Below are positions 8,586 to 16,105 of a stretch of 37,778 nucleotides of DNA, one piece after another. The notes beneath the pieces were generated by a model. It saw only the letters and a list, made by a program, of their open reading frames with translations, was not told the DNA's origin and did not search any database. Position 1 is the first letter of the stretch. The number at the start of each line of letters is the position of its first letter. The stretch lies in NCBI GenBank assembly GCA_013360745.1, contig JABWBA010000029.1:1-37778 (forward strand), in the 5' to 3' direction. Position numbers and translations under genes: made by a program. Source of the stretch: Chthonomonadales bacterium (GTDB taxonomy: Bacteria; Armatimonadota; Chthonomonadetes; Chthonomonadales; CAJBBX01).

Positions 8586-9413
8586 TCACCCAACGATCAC
8601 GCGGCAGAGGCCGCGGCCCACGCTGGCGTTGCCGCCTATCTGCACATACGAGATACCGTTCAGCACGGTCTTCGGGTCGCCGCCGTTGGCATGGAGCGCC
8701 GCGCCGGCGAAGATGGTCTCGGAGGGGACGGCTTCCTCGTACCAGAGGTTTCCGCCGTCACCGGTCGTGGTGCCGCGCTCGTTCAGCGCGATCCGCGCGG
8801 CCACCTCGGTCGCCGTCTCGCTCAGGAAGCTGAACAGCTCGTCGGAGACGACGGCGAAGCGCTTTGTGAAGGGCGTCGGCCCTTGCTGATCGTTGGCGAA
8901 GAGCGCCCCGGCGATGCCGTCGGCGATGGGCATTGTCGCGGCAGCGTCCTCGGAGGGGTTCAGGTCCAGGTCTTCGAGGTAGACCTTGTTGCCGTTGACC
9001 AGCGTGCTGCCTGGGCACACCTTGCATGCGTCCTGGTTAGCGACCGAAGGTGTTCCGACGGTGAAGGGCGGGGCAGCGCCGATGGCCTTCATGTCCTTGG
9101 CGAACCGGCCCAGGACCAGTGGGCAGGTGACCCAAGCGAACGTGCCGAAGAAGCTCCGCACAGGCAGGCAGAGGATGCGCTGGTCCGTGAGGACGATCTC
9201 GCCGGCTTTCTCCTGAGAGCCAAAGGCCGCTTCCTTGGCGGTCTCATCGCCGGTACTGGTTGCCCTGACCACCCCCTTGATGCTGCTGCCGGGGATGATG
9301 GGCCAGCCGGTGGCCTTCTCGCGGGCGATCGGCAGGTCAATGACCGCGACGGTCTGGCCGGTTCCGGAATGGACCGGCGTGATGGCGTGCAGATAGACAA
9401 TAGCTGCTTTCAT
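8586..9413 (-). CDS. cmr4: Cmr4, target-RNA-cleaving backbone subunit
   Basis: 275 aa, the normal length. It opens YLHAITPVHSGTGQ and continues VAVIDLPIAREKATGWPIIP; the Asp falls at residue 26, the position of the Cmr4 catalytic Asp that cuts target RNA at 6-nt intervals. PGSSIKGVVR follows, and LPVRSFFGTFAWVTCPLVL marks the family. The C-terminal Gly-rich loop is GGNASVGRGLCRV. It has AGGAGG before ATG 9413 and an 11-bp gap to cmr5. Target cleavage should be intact. Confidence 0.96.
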   Translation of the reverse strand: MKAAIVYLHAITPVHSGTGQTVAVIDLPIAREKATGWPIIPGSSIKGVVRATSTGDETAKEAAFGSQEKAGEIVLTDQRILCLPVRSFFGTFAWVTCPLVLGRFAKDMKAIGAAPPFTVGTPSVANQDACKVCPGSTLVNGNKVYLEDLDLNPSEDAAATMPIADGIAGALFANDQQGPTPFTKRFAVVSDELFSFLSETATEVAARIALNERGTTTGDGGNLWYEEAVPSETIFAGAALHANGGDPKTVLNGISYVQIGGNASVGRGLCRVIVG

Positions 9414-9430
9414 CCGTTACCTCCTGAGTA

Positions 9431-10558
9431 CTACCACATGCCCCAGACGGCCAGTCCGTAGCCGTCGCGGCGGTCTTGATCGTTATCACTCACGGGCGCA
9501 AGCCATGCCGACGAGGCAAGCGCTGATGTGTCGCCCTCAGCTTCGAAGAAGAACACGGACCCGGCCGGCACGAGCCACCGAACGGCCTTGGGTTCGCGCT
9601 TGGCGTAGTCCCATCCGCTCACGGCTTCGCGGCGCGGGACGCACGCCGACACGAGCGTGAGCTTCAAGCCACTGACGCCGGGCGGCGCTCCTCCAGCCCA
9701 GCCCGGCCTCCAACCGCCCGAGAAGATGGCCGGGGTCACGAGGATCATGCGGATCCGTCTGGCTGACGCCAGCTTCTGGTTGAGGTCGTCTGGGCACGCG
9801 GGCCAATCCGTAGGCGTCCCGGTCTCGGCTATGGCAACGCGCCGCTCGCCGCCGAGGAACAGGGGCCCCCTGATGTCGGTATCCGAAGCCACCCTCACAA
9901 CGTAGGACCAGTCGCGCTCGATCTTCTTGCCGTCCTTGTCCCTTCGCCGCTCCAGCGGAACCACCGATGCGGTCGTGAACAGCATGCCGTCCTCGCTGAT
10001 CCCGTTCGGGCCGATCTGGACGTGGGTCCGCTCCTCGACGGCGGGCAGCCCGATGTTGCAGAAGTCCTCGGGCAGGGGGTCGAAGCCCGCTCCCGTCGGT
10101 TCGGCCAGCCACTTCTCGAGATCGCACCAGAGCCACATGCTATAGCCGCGCTCGGGCTTCTCCTCGTTGGTCACCTCAACAGGACGCAATCCGTCGGGCA
10201 TGTTGCAGCCGCTGTCTGTCGGAACCTCCCGGGGTCGCAGGCACATGCACTGCAGAGGATTCTTCTTCTCGTTGTCCTTCTTGTAGATCACCGCGTCGGC
10301 AGGGGCCGCGACAACGGGCTTGCCGTCGCCGATGCACACCACCGGGCCATGCACGTCGAGAGCCAGTGCTTTCGTCGGGCCGTCCGTCTCCCACTTCCAG
10401 CCGGCCGCGGGACCGACGGCGGTGCGGACTGCGCCGGCGATGACGCCCGGGTAGGGCACAGGCAGGCTATCGGCCCGTTGGGCTCCCAGCTCCGCCGCAA
10501 ACGGGCGTCCGTCACGAAAGAGGAGCGGGTCCACGCCCCGCAGTCGTATCGTCTGCAT
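9431..10558 (-). CDS. cmr3: Cmr3, crRNA 5'-handle binding subunit
   Basis: 375 aa. The opening IRLRGVDPLLFRDGRPF and PVPYPGVIAGAVRTAVG are the Cmr3/Cas5-type signature, and the C-terminal HRDGYGLAVWG-type loop is present (RRDGYGLAVWGMW). Cmr3 binds the 8-nt 5' handle of crRNA and contacts Cas10. Two adjacent ATGs (10561 and 10558) overlap the cas10 stop; the second has better spacing from GGAGGT. It lies between cas10 and cmr4, as in many Cmr operons. Confidence 0.93.
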   Translation of the reverse strand: MQTIRLRGVDPLLFRDGRPFAAELGAQRADSLPVPYPGVIAGAVRTAVGPAAGWKWETDGPTKALALDVHGPVVCIGDGKPVVAAPADAVIYKKDNEKKNPLQCMCLRPREVPTDSGCNMPDGLRPVEVTNEEKPERGYSMWLWCDLEKWLAEPTGAGFDPLPEDFCNIGLPAVEERTHVQIGPNGISEDGMLFTTASVVPLERRRDKDGKKIERDWSYVVRVASDTDIRGPLFLGGERRVAIAETGTPTDWPACPDDLNQKLASARRIRMILVTPAIFSGGWRPGWAGGAPPGVSGLKLTLVSACVPRREAVSGWDYAKREPKAVRWLVPAGSVFFFEAEGDTSALASSAWLAPVSDNDQDRRDGYGLAVWGMW

Positions 10559-12222
10559 CATGACACCTCCGGGTACTGAGCGAGGAAGCGGCAGATGATG
10601 AGCTTGGCGACGAGGGCCTCGAGTTTGTCGGCATTACAGCATTTGCCGATCGCTTCTTCCAGACTGGCCAGGTACGGCTGATTGCCCGTGCCCCCTTGCT
10701 TCCGTTTCAGGATGCGGTCGGCCTCGGCCTTGAGCGTGTCGGCGCTCAGGACCACGACGTACGAGGTGCTGGCAACTTCGGAGTGGATCGCCCTGTCGGC
10801 CTCGGCCTTTAGCGTGTCGGCGCTCAGGACCCCCTTGGCCTCACGGGCAAGGTGCCGCAGTTCGTACGGGAAGCCGTGCGACAGGCCGTCCTTGTCGCGG
10901 AATGCCTTCTCCCATTTGTCCCATGTCGTGAGCTTGTAGTCGGATGCCCACTGTTCGGCGACGATCCTCGGTTCGCCGCCCCGGGTATGCAGCGCCACGG
11001 CCAGCGAGTTGCGCTCTTTCTTGGCCTCCCGCTCCGCTTCGCGGGCGCGTTCGAGGCTGATCTGCAGCGGGTCCATGTGGTGCACAATGGCGACACCGAC
11101 AGACAGGTTGCCGCGAACCGCCGCGTGGAACGCCTTCGCCAGCTCCGCGGCGCAATCGAGCGCCTTGTGGGTTGGCAGAAGCGCGACCACATCGTCGCCG
11201 CCCGAATAGACGCAGTGACCGCCATGGCTCGAAACGATGCCATTGGCCGCTTTGGCGAACGCCGAGAGGTTCCGGCTGAACGCGATGTGTTTCGCCGGTG
11301 TCGTCATCTCCCCGAGGAGCTTGCCCATCTTGTCACCGTCAGCGCAGAGGATGGCATAGTAGGAGGCCCAGTCGGGAGGTTCCTTGCCCTCACAGGCCGT
11401 GCGCGCCTTGTCTCCTTGCACCATGGTCAGTTCGCCGCCCTCGACCGCGTCCTTGAGCCTGCCCGGATAGAGCAGGTCGCCGACCGACAGCCTCTTCTTG
11501 GTAGACTCCGCGATCGCTGAGAGGGTATCGAACGCTGCCGGATTGTCCCGGCCGATCTGGGCACGAAGCGCGACCGACGAGAGCTCCGACGTAGACGGGA
11601 CTCCCCCTTCGCCGCGCCCCTGGACCCGCTTGATCAGCGAGACCGCGTCGAGGTGCTCTGCCTTTTTCAGGAACAGCGGCCCTTTTGCCCGAGGCATCGT
11701 ATCGAGGATGACGCTGTCCCGGGCCGGATCCAGGGGGCTCTTGCGAATACCTGCGGTGCTGGTCGGCTGCTCGAAGTCGCGCAGCGCCTTGCGGCCCGCG
11801 AGGAGGAGTTCCACCTGCTTGCGGGCCTCAGGGTAGTTGTCGTCGTTGACCGGGACCCACGCCGCGTAGAACTCGAGGAACGACTTGACCTGGGCGTCGG
11901 CAAGCGCGTCGTCAACATGCGGCTCAACCTCAGCCGTCAGAGCGCTGGCCCAGGCGTCCGCCAGCACCTTCTGCGCCGCAGTCTGTGCCGTCTGGGCGAT
12001 GGCCTTCGGATCGCCCGAGACCTTGGCGAGAATCTTGTTCGGTCCGTCCGTGGCCGGATCGGCCGGGAAGATGAGCTCTCCGCCCTGATCTCTTACACTG
12101 ATCGCCACGGCTGTCGCGATCTTGACGAGCAGGTCGGAGCCTGCGCTCAGGTCCGCCGTCCGCCGCGCCGCCGCGATGAACGGCTGGACGGGTCCAATGG
12201 AGATGGAGAGGAGATGGGTCAT
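10558..12222 (-). CDS. cas10: Cas10 (Cmr2), GGDD cyclase, no HD domain seen
   Basis: 554 aa from ATG at 12222, which overlaps the cmr1 stop (ATGA) and has AGGTG upstream. The N-terminus ISIGPVQPFIAAARRTADL is the classic Cmr2 opening. The palm has CADGDKMGKLL (about 293-303) and the catalytic YSGGDDVV (GGDD at 341-344), so synthesis of cyclic oligoadenylate from ATP should be intact. I find no HD motif and no CxxC zinc pair, so single-strand DNase activity is not expected. Near the C-terminus a 12-residue segment, LSADTLKAEADR, occurs twice (about 466-477 and 492-503), encoded by near-identical 37-bp direct repeats. Confidence 0.95.
   Translation of the reverse strand: MTHLLSISIGPVQPFIAAARRTADLSAGSDLLVKIATAVAISVRDQGGELIFPADPATDGPNKILAKVSGDPKAIAQTAQTAAQKVLADAWASALTAEVEPHVDDALADAQVKSFLEFYAAWVPVNDDNYPEARKQVELLLAGRKALRDFEQPTSTAGIRKSPLDPARDSVILDTMPRAKGPLFLKKAEHLDAVSLIKRVQGRGEGGVPSTSELSSVALRAQIGRDNPAAFDTLSAIAESTKKRLSVGDLLYPGRLKDAVEGGELTMVQGDKARTACEGKEPPDWASYYAILCADGDKMGKLLGEMTTPAKHIAFSRNLSAFAKAANGIVSSHGGHCVYSGGDDVVALLPTHKALDCAAELAKAFHAAVRGNLSVGVAIVHHMDPLQISLERAREAEREAKKERNSLAVALHTRGGEPRIVAEQWASDYKLTTWDKWEKAFRDKDGLSHGFPYELRHLAREAKGVLSADTLKAEADRAIHSEVASTSYVVVLSADTLKAEADRILKRKQGGTGNQPYLASLEEAIGKCCNADKLEALVAKLIICRFLAQYPEVS
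10717..10831 (-). repeat. In-frame 37-bp direct repeat inside cas10
   Basis: Segments 10717-10753 and 10795-10831 are identical except for one base and are 78 bp (26 codons) apart, so the frame is kept. They encode the same 12 residues, LSADTLKAEADR. This is a recent tandem duplication in the C-terminal helical domain of Cas10. The equality with the 37-bp CRISPR repeat length appears coincidental; the sequences are unrelated. Confidence 0.9.
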
Positions 12223-13469
12223 GGGAGCACCTGCACCTTCGAGTTCCATCTCTGTCGGGCATATTCAAGGACGGCGGAGCGGACATCCTGACCATTGAGC
12301 GGGTCACACGCGGCACGATCGGTAGGGCTGAGTTCTATCCATGCTCGTATGACGGGCGTTCCGTTCAGATCGAGGTCGCCGAGCTCCCAGGCATGCGGTG
12401 CCTGGAGTACCGCGACAAGTGGTCGGTACTTGCCGTTCGGCATGGCGATCGCTTTGGTAATGACAGGCGACGCTAGTCGAGTTGCGCCTTGTGAGGCTGC
12501 CTGGAGGGTGTGTTCGTCGGGATCGCCCTGATCCTTGAAGTGGAACACGATGGGTAGGCCCAGATCGGCGCGCGGAAACCCGCATTGTACAGAGTGCCCG
12601 GGTGGATGCGCGTAAGACGGACGGTTCTCGATCCTGCGTATGGAGTCTGGCTCGGGCCACTTTGACCTGCCCGGCATAGGCGGGTGACCAGGGTACCGCA
12701 TCTGTCGGAATGCCGCGTAGGTCTCAACGGCGGTCTTCCAGGCGGATACCGCGCTGTCCATCGGGGCACCGAGCACATATCGCGTGCCCGACAGCAAAGT
12801 GACAGGCGTTCCTTGACTTGCGCTAATGCGTTGTCCCCCATCGGGAAGACCACCAGTCTCTGCCATGAGCGACCCGCAACCGCGCCGTGTACGGGCACCT
12901 ACGCCGCCGAGACATATCCACGCATTTATGGTGTTTTCCAGCTCGATCGCTAGGCCGTGCGCGGGAGCGTAGTGGAGCTTCACCACCATTGCACACGATT
13001 CTAGGGCCCGGTCGGGCTCTATCTCGATGTCGAAGCCGGGCTTCTTGAGGCGGCCTTGGAACGGATGCAGTGCGTACCGGGGCCACTGCGGTATCAGTTG
13101 TGTCGCGAGTGCCTTATACTTCGACGGATATCGAGGGTTCCTCTCGAATCTCGCCCAGATCACGGGATCATCGTACTTCACATCCTCGACCCCAATCCTA
13201 ACCTTCCCCGGCTTCTCCATCGAGCCCCAGATGGCTTCCTCGGCATCGAAGAGCGCGCCGGGGGTCGTGTACTGCGCCCCCGCCGTCGCCCGCCACCAGA
13301 ATCTCAGGTGCCCTCGGATGGCGGCGGGGCGGATGGGCATGAGCGGATCGACACAGCGCGTCTCGTATCCCCCGCCGAACATCGGGGTGATCAGCTTCAG
13401 CTGGAGCGTGATGGTCTCGGGACCCGGCGGAACGTGCCACGTCGGAGGACTGCAGGGAGCGCGACTCAT
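12219..13469 (-). CDS. cmr1: Cmr1, type III-B tip RAMP subunit
   Basis: 416 aa from ATG at 13469 with AGGAGGT about 7 nt upstream; an in-frame GTG at 13493 has no better support. ITLQLKLITPMFGGGYET followed by DPLMPIRPAAIRGHLRFWWR (about residues 41-60) is the Cmr1 signature. GGVGARTRRGCGSL is the RAMP Gly-rich loop. Cmr1 binds the distal end of the Cmr filament and controls target-RNA entry. Its start overlaps the stop of a 29-codon ORF and its stop overlaps the cas10 start, so three reading frames are translationally coupled. Confidence 0.95.
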   Translation of the reverse strand: MSRAPCSPPTWHVPPGPETITLQLKLITPMFGGGYETRCVDPLMPIRPAAIRGHLRFWWRATAGAQYTTPGALFDAEEAIWGSMEKPGKVRIGVEDVKYDDPVIWARFERNPRYPSKYKALATQLIPQWPRYALHPFQGRLKKPGFDIEIEPDRALESCAMVVKLHYAPAHGLAIELENTINAWICLGGVGARTRRGCGSLMAETGGLPDGGQRISASQGTPVTLLSGTRYVLGAPMDSAVSAWKTAVETYAAFRQMRYPGHPPMPGRSKWPEPDSIRRIENRPSYAHPPGHSVQCGFPRADLGLPIVFHFKDQGDPDEHTLQAASQGATRLASPVITKAIAMPNGKYRPLVAVLQAPHAWELGDLDLNGTPVIRAWIELSPTDRAACDPLNGQDVRSAVLEYARQRWNSKVQVLP

Positions 13470-13555
13470 GGGAGAACCTCCTGTAATCGACACACAGACA
13501 TGAAGAGGCGAGGGGCGCTGCGGAACTGGCCCGTCGCACGGCGTCTCAGCGGCAT
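13466..13555 (-). CDS. Possible 29-aa leader peptide coupled to cmr1
   Basis: A short frame starts with ATG at 13555, preceded by AGGAGG with a 5-nt gap, and encodes 29 residues starting MPLRRRATGQFR and ending RLQEVLP. Its TGA overlaps the cmr1 ATG as ATGA, and the cmr1 ribosome binding site lies inside it. The peptide is basic, with no membrane segment and one Cys. It may be a regulatory leader that sets translation of the operon, or a small Cas-associated protein. The start and overlap are seen directly; expression is inferred. Confidence 0.5.
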   Translation of the reverse strand: MPLRRRATGQFRSAPRLFMSVCRLQEVLP

Positions 13556-13825
13556 ACTGTCCTCCTTCGGTTTCGTCCGGTCGCCGGGGAGGCGGCCGAT
13601 CTCAGCGGTCATGGTAACGGTTGCAGGCGGACCCCAAGCGCCGCAGGGTCCGTCGATTGAGGTGTTTCGCTAACTACGAGCCGACATCCTTCCCGGTTTC
13701 GAAAAACCGCTAAACATCCTTCTGTACAGCTCCAGCCCACCCCGCCCACGGCAGGATACGGGCCCCCGATCGTGGAATCGCCGAGCGTACTGGACCATAC
13801 CCGCCCAGAGGAGCCCCAATCCGCC
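13556..13825. promoter_or_regulatory. Divergent control region between the Cmr operon and cas6-cas1-cas2
   Basis: This 270-bp region separates the leftward and rightward operons and should hold both promoters, but I see no convincing -35/-10 pair. A short hairpin lies at 13694-13709 (CGGTTT, loop CGAA, AAACCG). CGCTAAC occurs at 13668-13674, related to the GGTTAGCG/CGCTAACC motif of the array-2 leader. Long frames here on either strand look like shadows. Confidence 0.5.
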
Positions 13826-14665
13826 ATGCCCGTCCGAATCCGCATGATCCTCCATGGACCAGAGATCGGGCCTTCCGCTCTCTACGCCGACCCCCTCCGC
13901 GCCGTCGTCTTTCGCGCGATCAGCGCGGCCCATCCGGCCCCGGGCCAGCTCATTCACGATACGAACGGTCCCAAACCCCTGACGATCGGGCCCCTTCGCC
14001 CCGCAGCGGAACGCAACGCGTCCTGCGCCGTCGAGATCGCCTTCCTCGCCGATCCCCCGCTCGAAGCCTTTCTCGAAGGCATCGGAGCCCCGGGCTCGAC
14101 CGTACGCCTCCGGTCGGACGCGTACGCCCTGGCCGGGCTGGAGACCGCGGCCTCGGCCTCCTATGATGATCTGGCAGCCGCCGCGACCCTGCAGCCCACC
14201 CTCAGCCTCGAGATGCGCACCCCCACAGCCCATCACGCCGTCGGCCCCGTACGCCGAAGCGTCCTACTGCCCGATCCCGCGCTCTATATCGGCAGCTGGC
14301 TGGGCCGCTGGAACCGCTTCGCCGATCGTCCGTTCGAGGACGGCCTCCTGAAGACCGTCGAAGAGTACATCGTCATCAGCGCATTCCAGGGCCGCACCGT
14401 GCGGGTTCAGCTCCAGCGCCCCCGGGTCTTCATCGGCTTCGTCGGCCGCGTCACCTTCACCGTTCTCAGCGAGGCACCGCAGCCCCGCGCCGTCAGCGCC
14501 GCCATCCACACGCTCGCACGCTTCGCCGAATACGCCGGAACCGGAGTCGAAACCATGCGGAGCATGGGCCAGACGCGCATCGTACCGTTCGAGCCCTCGA
14601 CAGCGGACCGACGCCGCCCGGACGGGCGCGAGACTGACGAAGGCAATGATCCTCTATATCGATGA
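13826..14665 (+). CDS. cas6: Cas6 CRISPR-RNA endoribonuclease
   Basis: 279 aa from ATG at 13826 (MPVRIRMILHG), with GAGGAG about 10 nt upstream; a GTG at 13772 is less likely. The C-terminal Gly-rich motif GTGVETMRSMG (about 239-248) matches the Cas6 family end, which grips the repeat hairpin. Cas6 cuts repeats to leave an 8-nt 5' handle, here ATTGAAAC in both arrays. A conserved-looking His lies near the N-terminus (AAHPAPGQLIHD). It overlaps cas1 by 20 bp. It is the only Cas6 in the window, so it probably serves both repeat types. Confidence 0.9.
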   Translation: MPVRIRMILHGPEIGPSALYADPLRAVVFRAISAAHPAPGQLIHDTNGPKPLTIGPLRPAAERNASCAVEIAFLADPPLEAFLEGIGAPGSTVRLRSDAYALAGLETAASASYDDLAAAATLQPTLSLEMRTPTAHHAVGPVRRSVLLPDPALYIGSWLGRWNRFADRPFEDGLLKTVEEYIVISAFQGRTVRVQLQRPRVFIGFVGRVTFTVLSEAPQPRAVSAAIHTLARFAEYAGTGVETMRSMGQTRIVPFEPSTADRRRPDGRETDEGNDPLYR

Positions 14666-15638
14666 ACAGGGAGCCGAGCTCCATAAAACCGGCGAACGCC
14701 TCATCGTCCAGAAGGACGACGTCGAGATCGCCGCCGTCCGCCTGCGGGAGCTGGAGCAGCTCGTCCTCGTCGGCCCCGTCGACCTGACGACACCCGCCAT
14801 GCACACCCTCATCGATCACGGCGTCGACACCTGCTTCCTGACGGCGGGCGGCCGCTATCGAGGCCGGCTGGCGCCCGCCGAAGGCAAGAATGTACTTCTC
14901 CGTCAGGCCCAGTTCCGGCGCATCGACGACGCCCAGTTCCGGCTGACCATGGCGAGGACCATCGTCGGAGCCAAACTCGCCAACTGCCGCTACGTTCTGC
15001 TGCGCTACGCCCGTAATCATCCGACCCCTGCCGTCGATGAGGCCGCCGAGGCCCTGGCTCGCGCCGCCGCCTCTATCGACGATCAGCCCGATATCGATGC
15101 CTGCATGGGCGCGGAAGGCGCCGCCGCCCGCGCCTACTTCGCGGCGTTCGGCCAGATGGTCCGACGCGAGTTCGTCTTCTCCGAGCGGAGCCGGAGACCC
15201 CCGCTCGACCCGGTCAACGCCCTGCTCAGCTTCGGCTACGCCCTGACCACCACAGAGATCATCGGCGCACTCGCCTCGCAGGGCCTCGACCCCGACGCCG
15301 GTTTCATGCACGCCCTCGTCTACGGACGACCCGCGCTCGCTCTCGACCTTCTGGAGGAGTTTCGCCCGCTCATCGCCGACCGAATCGCCCTCAAACTCAT
15401 CAACAACGGAGTCCTCAACGAGAGCCATTTCGAACCCGGCGAAGAAGGGGGCGTCCAGATGACCGAAGATGGGCGGGCCAAATACCTGCGCACCTATCAT
15501 GAAGTCCTCTCCCGGGAGATCAAAGGCGGCGCCGAAGACGACTCCGTCTCCTTCAGGAAGATCTTCCGGACTCAGGCCGCACGCATGCGCGCCGCGATCG
15601 ATGGCGCTGACCCCTACAACCCGCATACACCGAGGTGA
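14646..15638 (+). CDS. cas1: Cas1 spacer integrase
   Basis: 330 aa, starting MILYIDEQGAELHKTGERL. The usual Cas1 features are present: an N-terminal beta domain with LVGPVDLTTPAMHTLI, the metal ligand Glu157 in GAEGAAARAYF, His222 in GFMHALVYGRPALALDLLEEF, and Glu237/238 in the same segment. Cas1 with Cas2 inserts new spacers at the leader-repeat junction. No reverse transcriptase domain is fused, so acquisition from RNA is not indicated. It overlaps cas6 upstream and cas2 downstream (GTGA). Confidence 0.97.
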   Translation: MILYIDEQGAELHKTGERLIVQKDDVEIAAVRLRELEQLVLVGPVDLTTPAMHTLIDHGVDTCFLTAGGRYRGRLAPAEGKNVLLRQAQFRRIDDAQFRLTMARTIVGAKLANCRYVLLRYARNHPTPAVDEAAEALARAAASIDDQPDIDACMGAEGAAARAYFAAFGQMVRREFVFSERSRRPPLDPVNALLSFGYALTTTEIIGALASQGLDPDAGFMHALVYGRPALALDLLEEFRPLIADRIALKLINNGVLNESHFEPGEEGGVQMTEDGRAKYLRTYHEVLSREIKGGAEDDSVSFRKIFRTQAARMRAAIDGADPYNPHTPR

Positions 15639-15928
15639 TCCCATGCCCCAGCGCACCCACTTACATCATCGCCTACGACATCTCCGACGACCGACAGCGC
15701 ACCCGGCTGGCGAAGATGCTGCTCGATTACGGCGACAGGATCCAGCACAGCGTGTTCGAGGCTGACCTTTCCGACAGAGAAGCCGCGACCATCCTCACGG
15801 ACGCCGAACCGTTCATCGGTCCGACCGACAGCCTTCGCCTGTACGCCCTGTGCGCCTCATGTGAGGACCGCGTTCGTTCTCTGGGCCGCACCGGCCCCTG
15901 CGACGCCTCCGACCTTCTTGTGGTATGA
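15635..15928 (+). CDS. cas2: Cas2, adaptation partner of Cas1
   Basis: 97 aa. The frame TYIIAYDISDDRQRTRLAKML is the Cas2 opening with its Asp-rich metal site, followed by LLDYGDRIQHSVFEADL and a final strand ending SDLLVV. The only usable start in frame is GTG at 15635, overlapping the cas1 stop as GTGA, which adds eight residues before the usual start. An ATG at 15643 is in another frame and gives no Cas2. Either the GTG is real or one base was lost near 15650. The array-2 leader begins right after it. Confidence 0.93.
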   Translation: MIPCPSAPTYIIAYDISDDRQRTRLAKMLLDYGDRIQHSVFEADLSDREAATILTDAEPFIGPTDSLRLYALCASCEDRVRSLGRTGPCDASDLLVV

Positions 15929-16105
15929 TCCGCTGAGTTCCCTTCCTGCGGCAGGCAGGCCCGCCTCGGCAGCGCTAACCTCCCGCAAGCCCGAAAACCG
16001 CCGGGGTTAGCGGCGAATATTGAGATCAGACATGCCCGAAGAGTTGACAGAACATGCGCAAGCGTGGTAGGTTAGCGCTGTTGAGCTCGATTTCTGAGCA
16101 CAGGG
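15929..16105 (+). promoter_or_regulatory. Array 2 leader with promoter and inverted repeat
   Basis: The 177 bp between cas2 and the first repeat contain TTGACA at 16044-16049 and a weak -10 TAGGTT at 16068-16073 (18-bp spacing), placing a start about 25 nt before the first repeat. A perfect 12-bp inverted repeat is formed by CAGCGCTAACCT (15970-15981) and AGGTTAGCGCTG (16069-16080); the right arm covers the -10. A third copy, GGTTAGCG, lies at 16005-16012. These may be operator or integration-host sites. The sequences are seen; function is inferred. Confidence 0.6.

Noticed and set aside
14646-15638. Reverse transcriptase-Cas1 fusion
   Set aside because: Cas1 is of normal length and no reverse transcriptase motif is present in this or adjacent frames.
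14493-15656. 387-aa minus-strand ORF opposite cas1
   Set aside because: It lies entirely on the strand opposite cas6 and cas1, lacks family motifs and is a GC-rich shadow.
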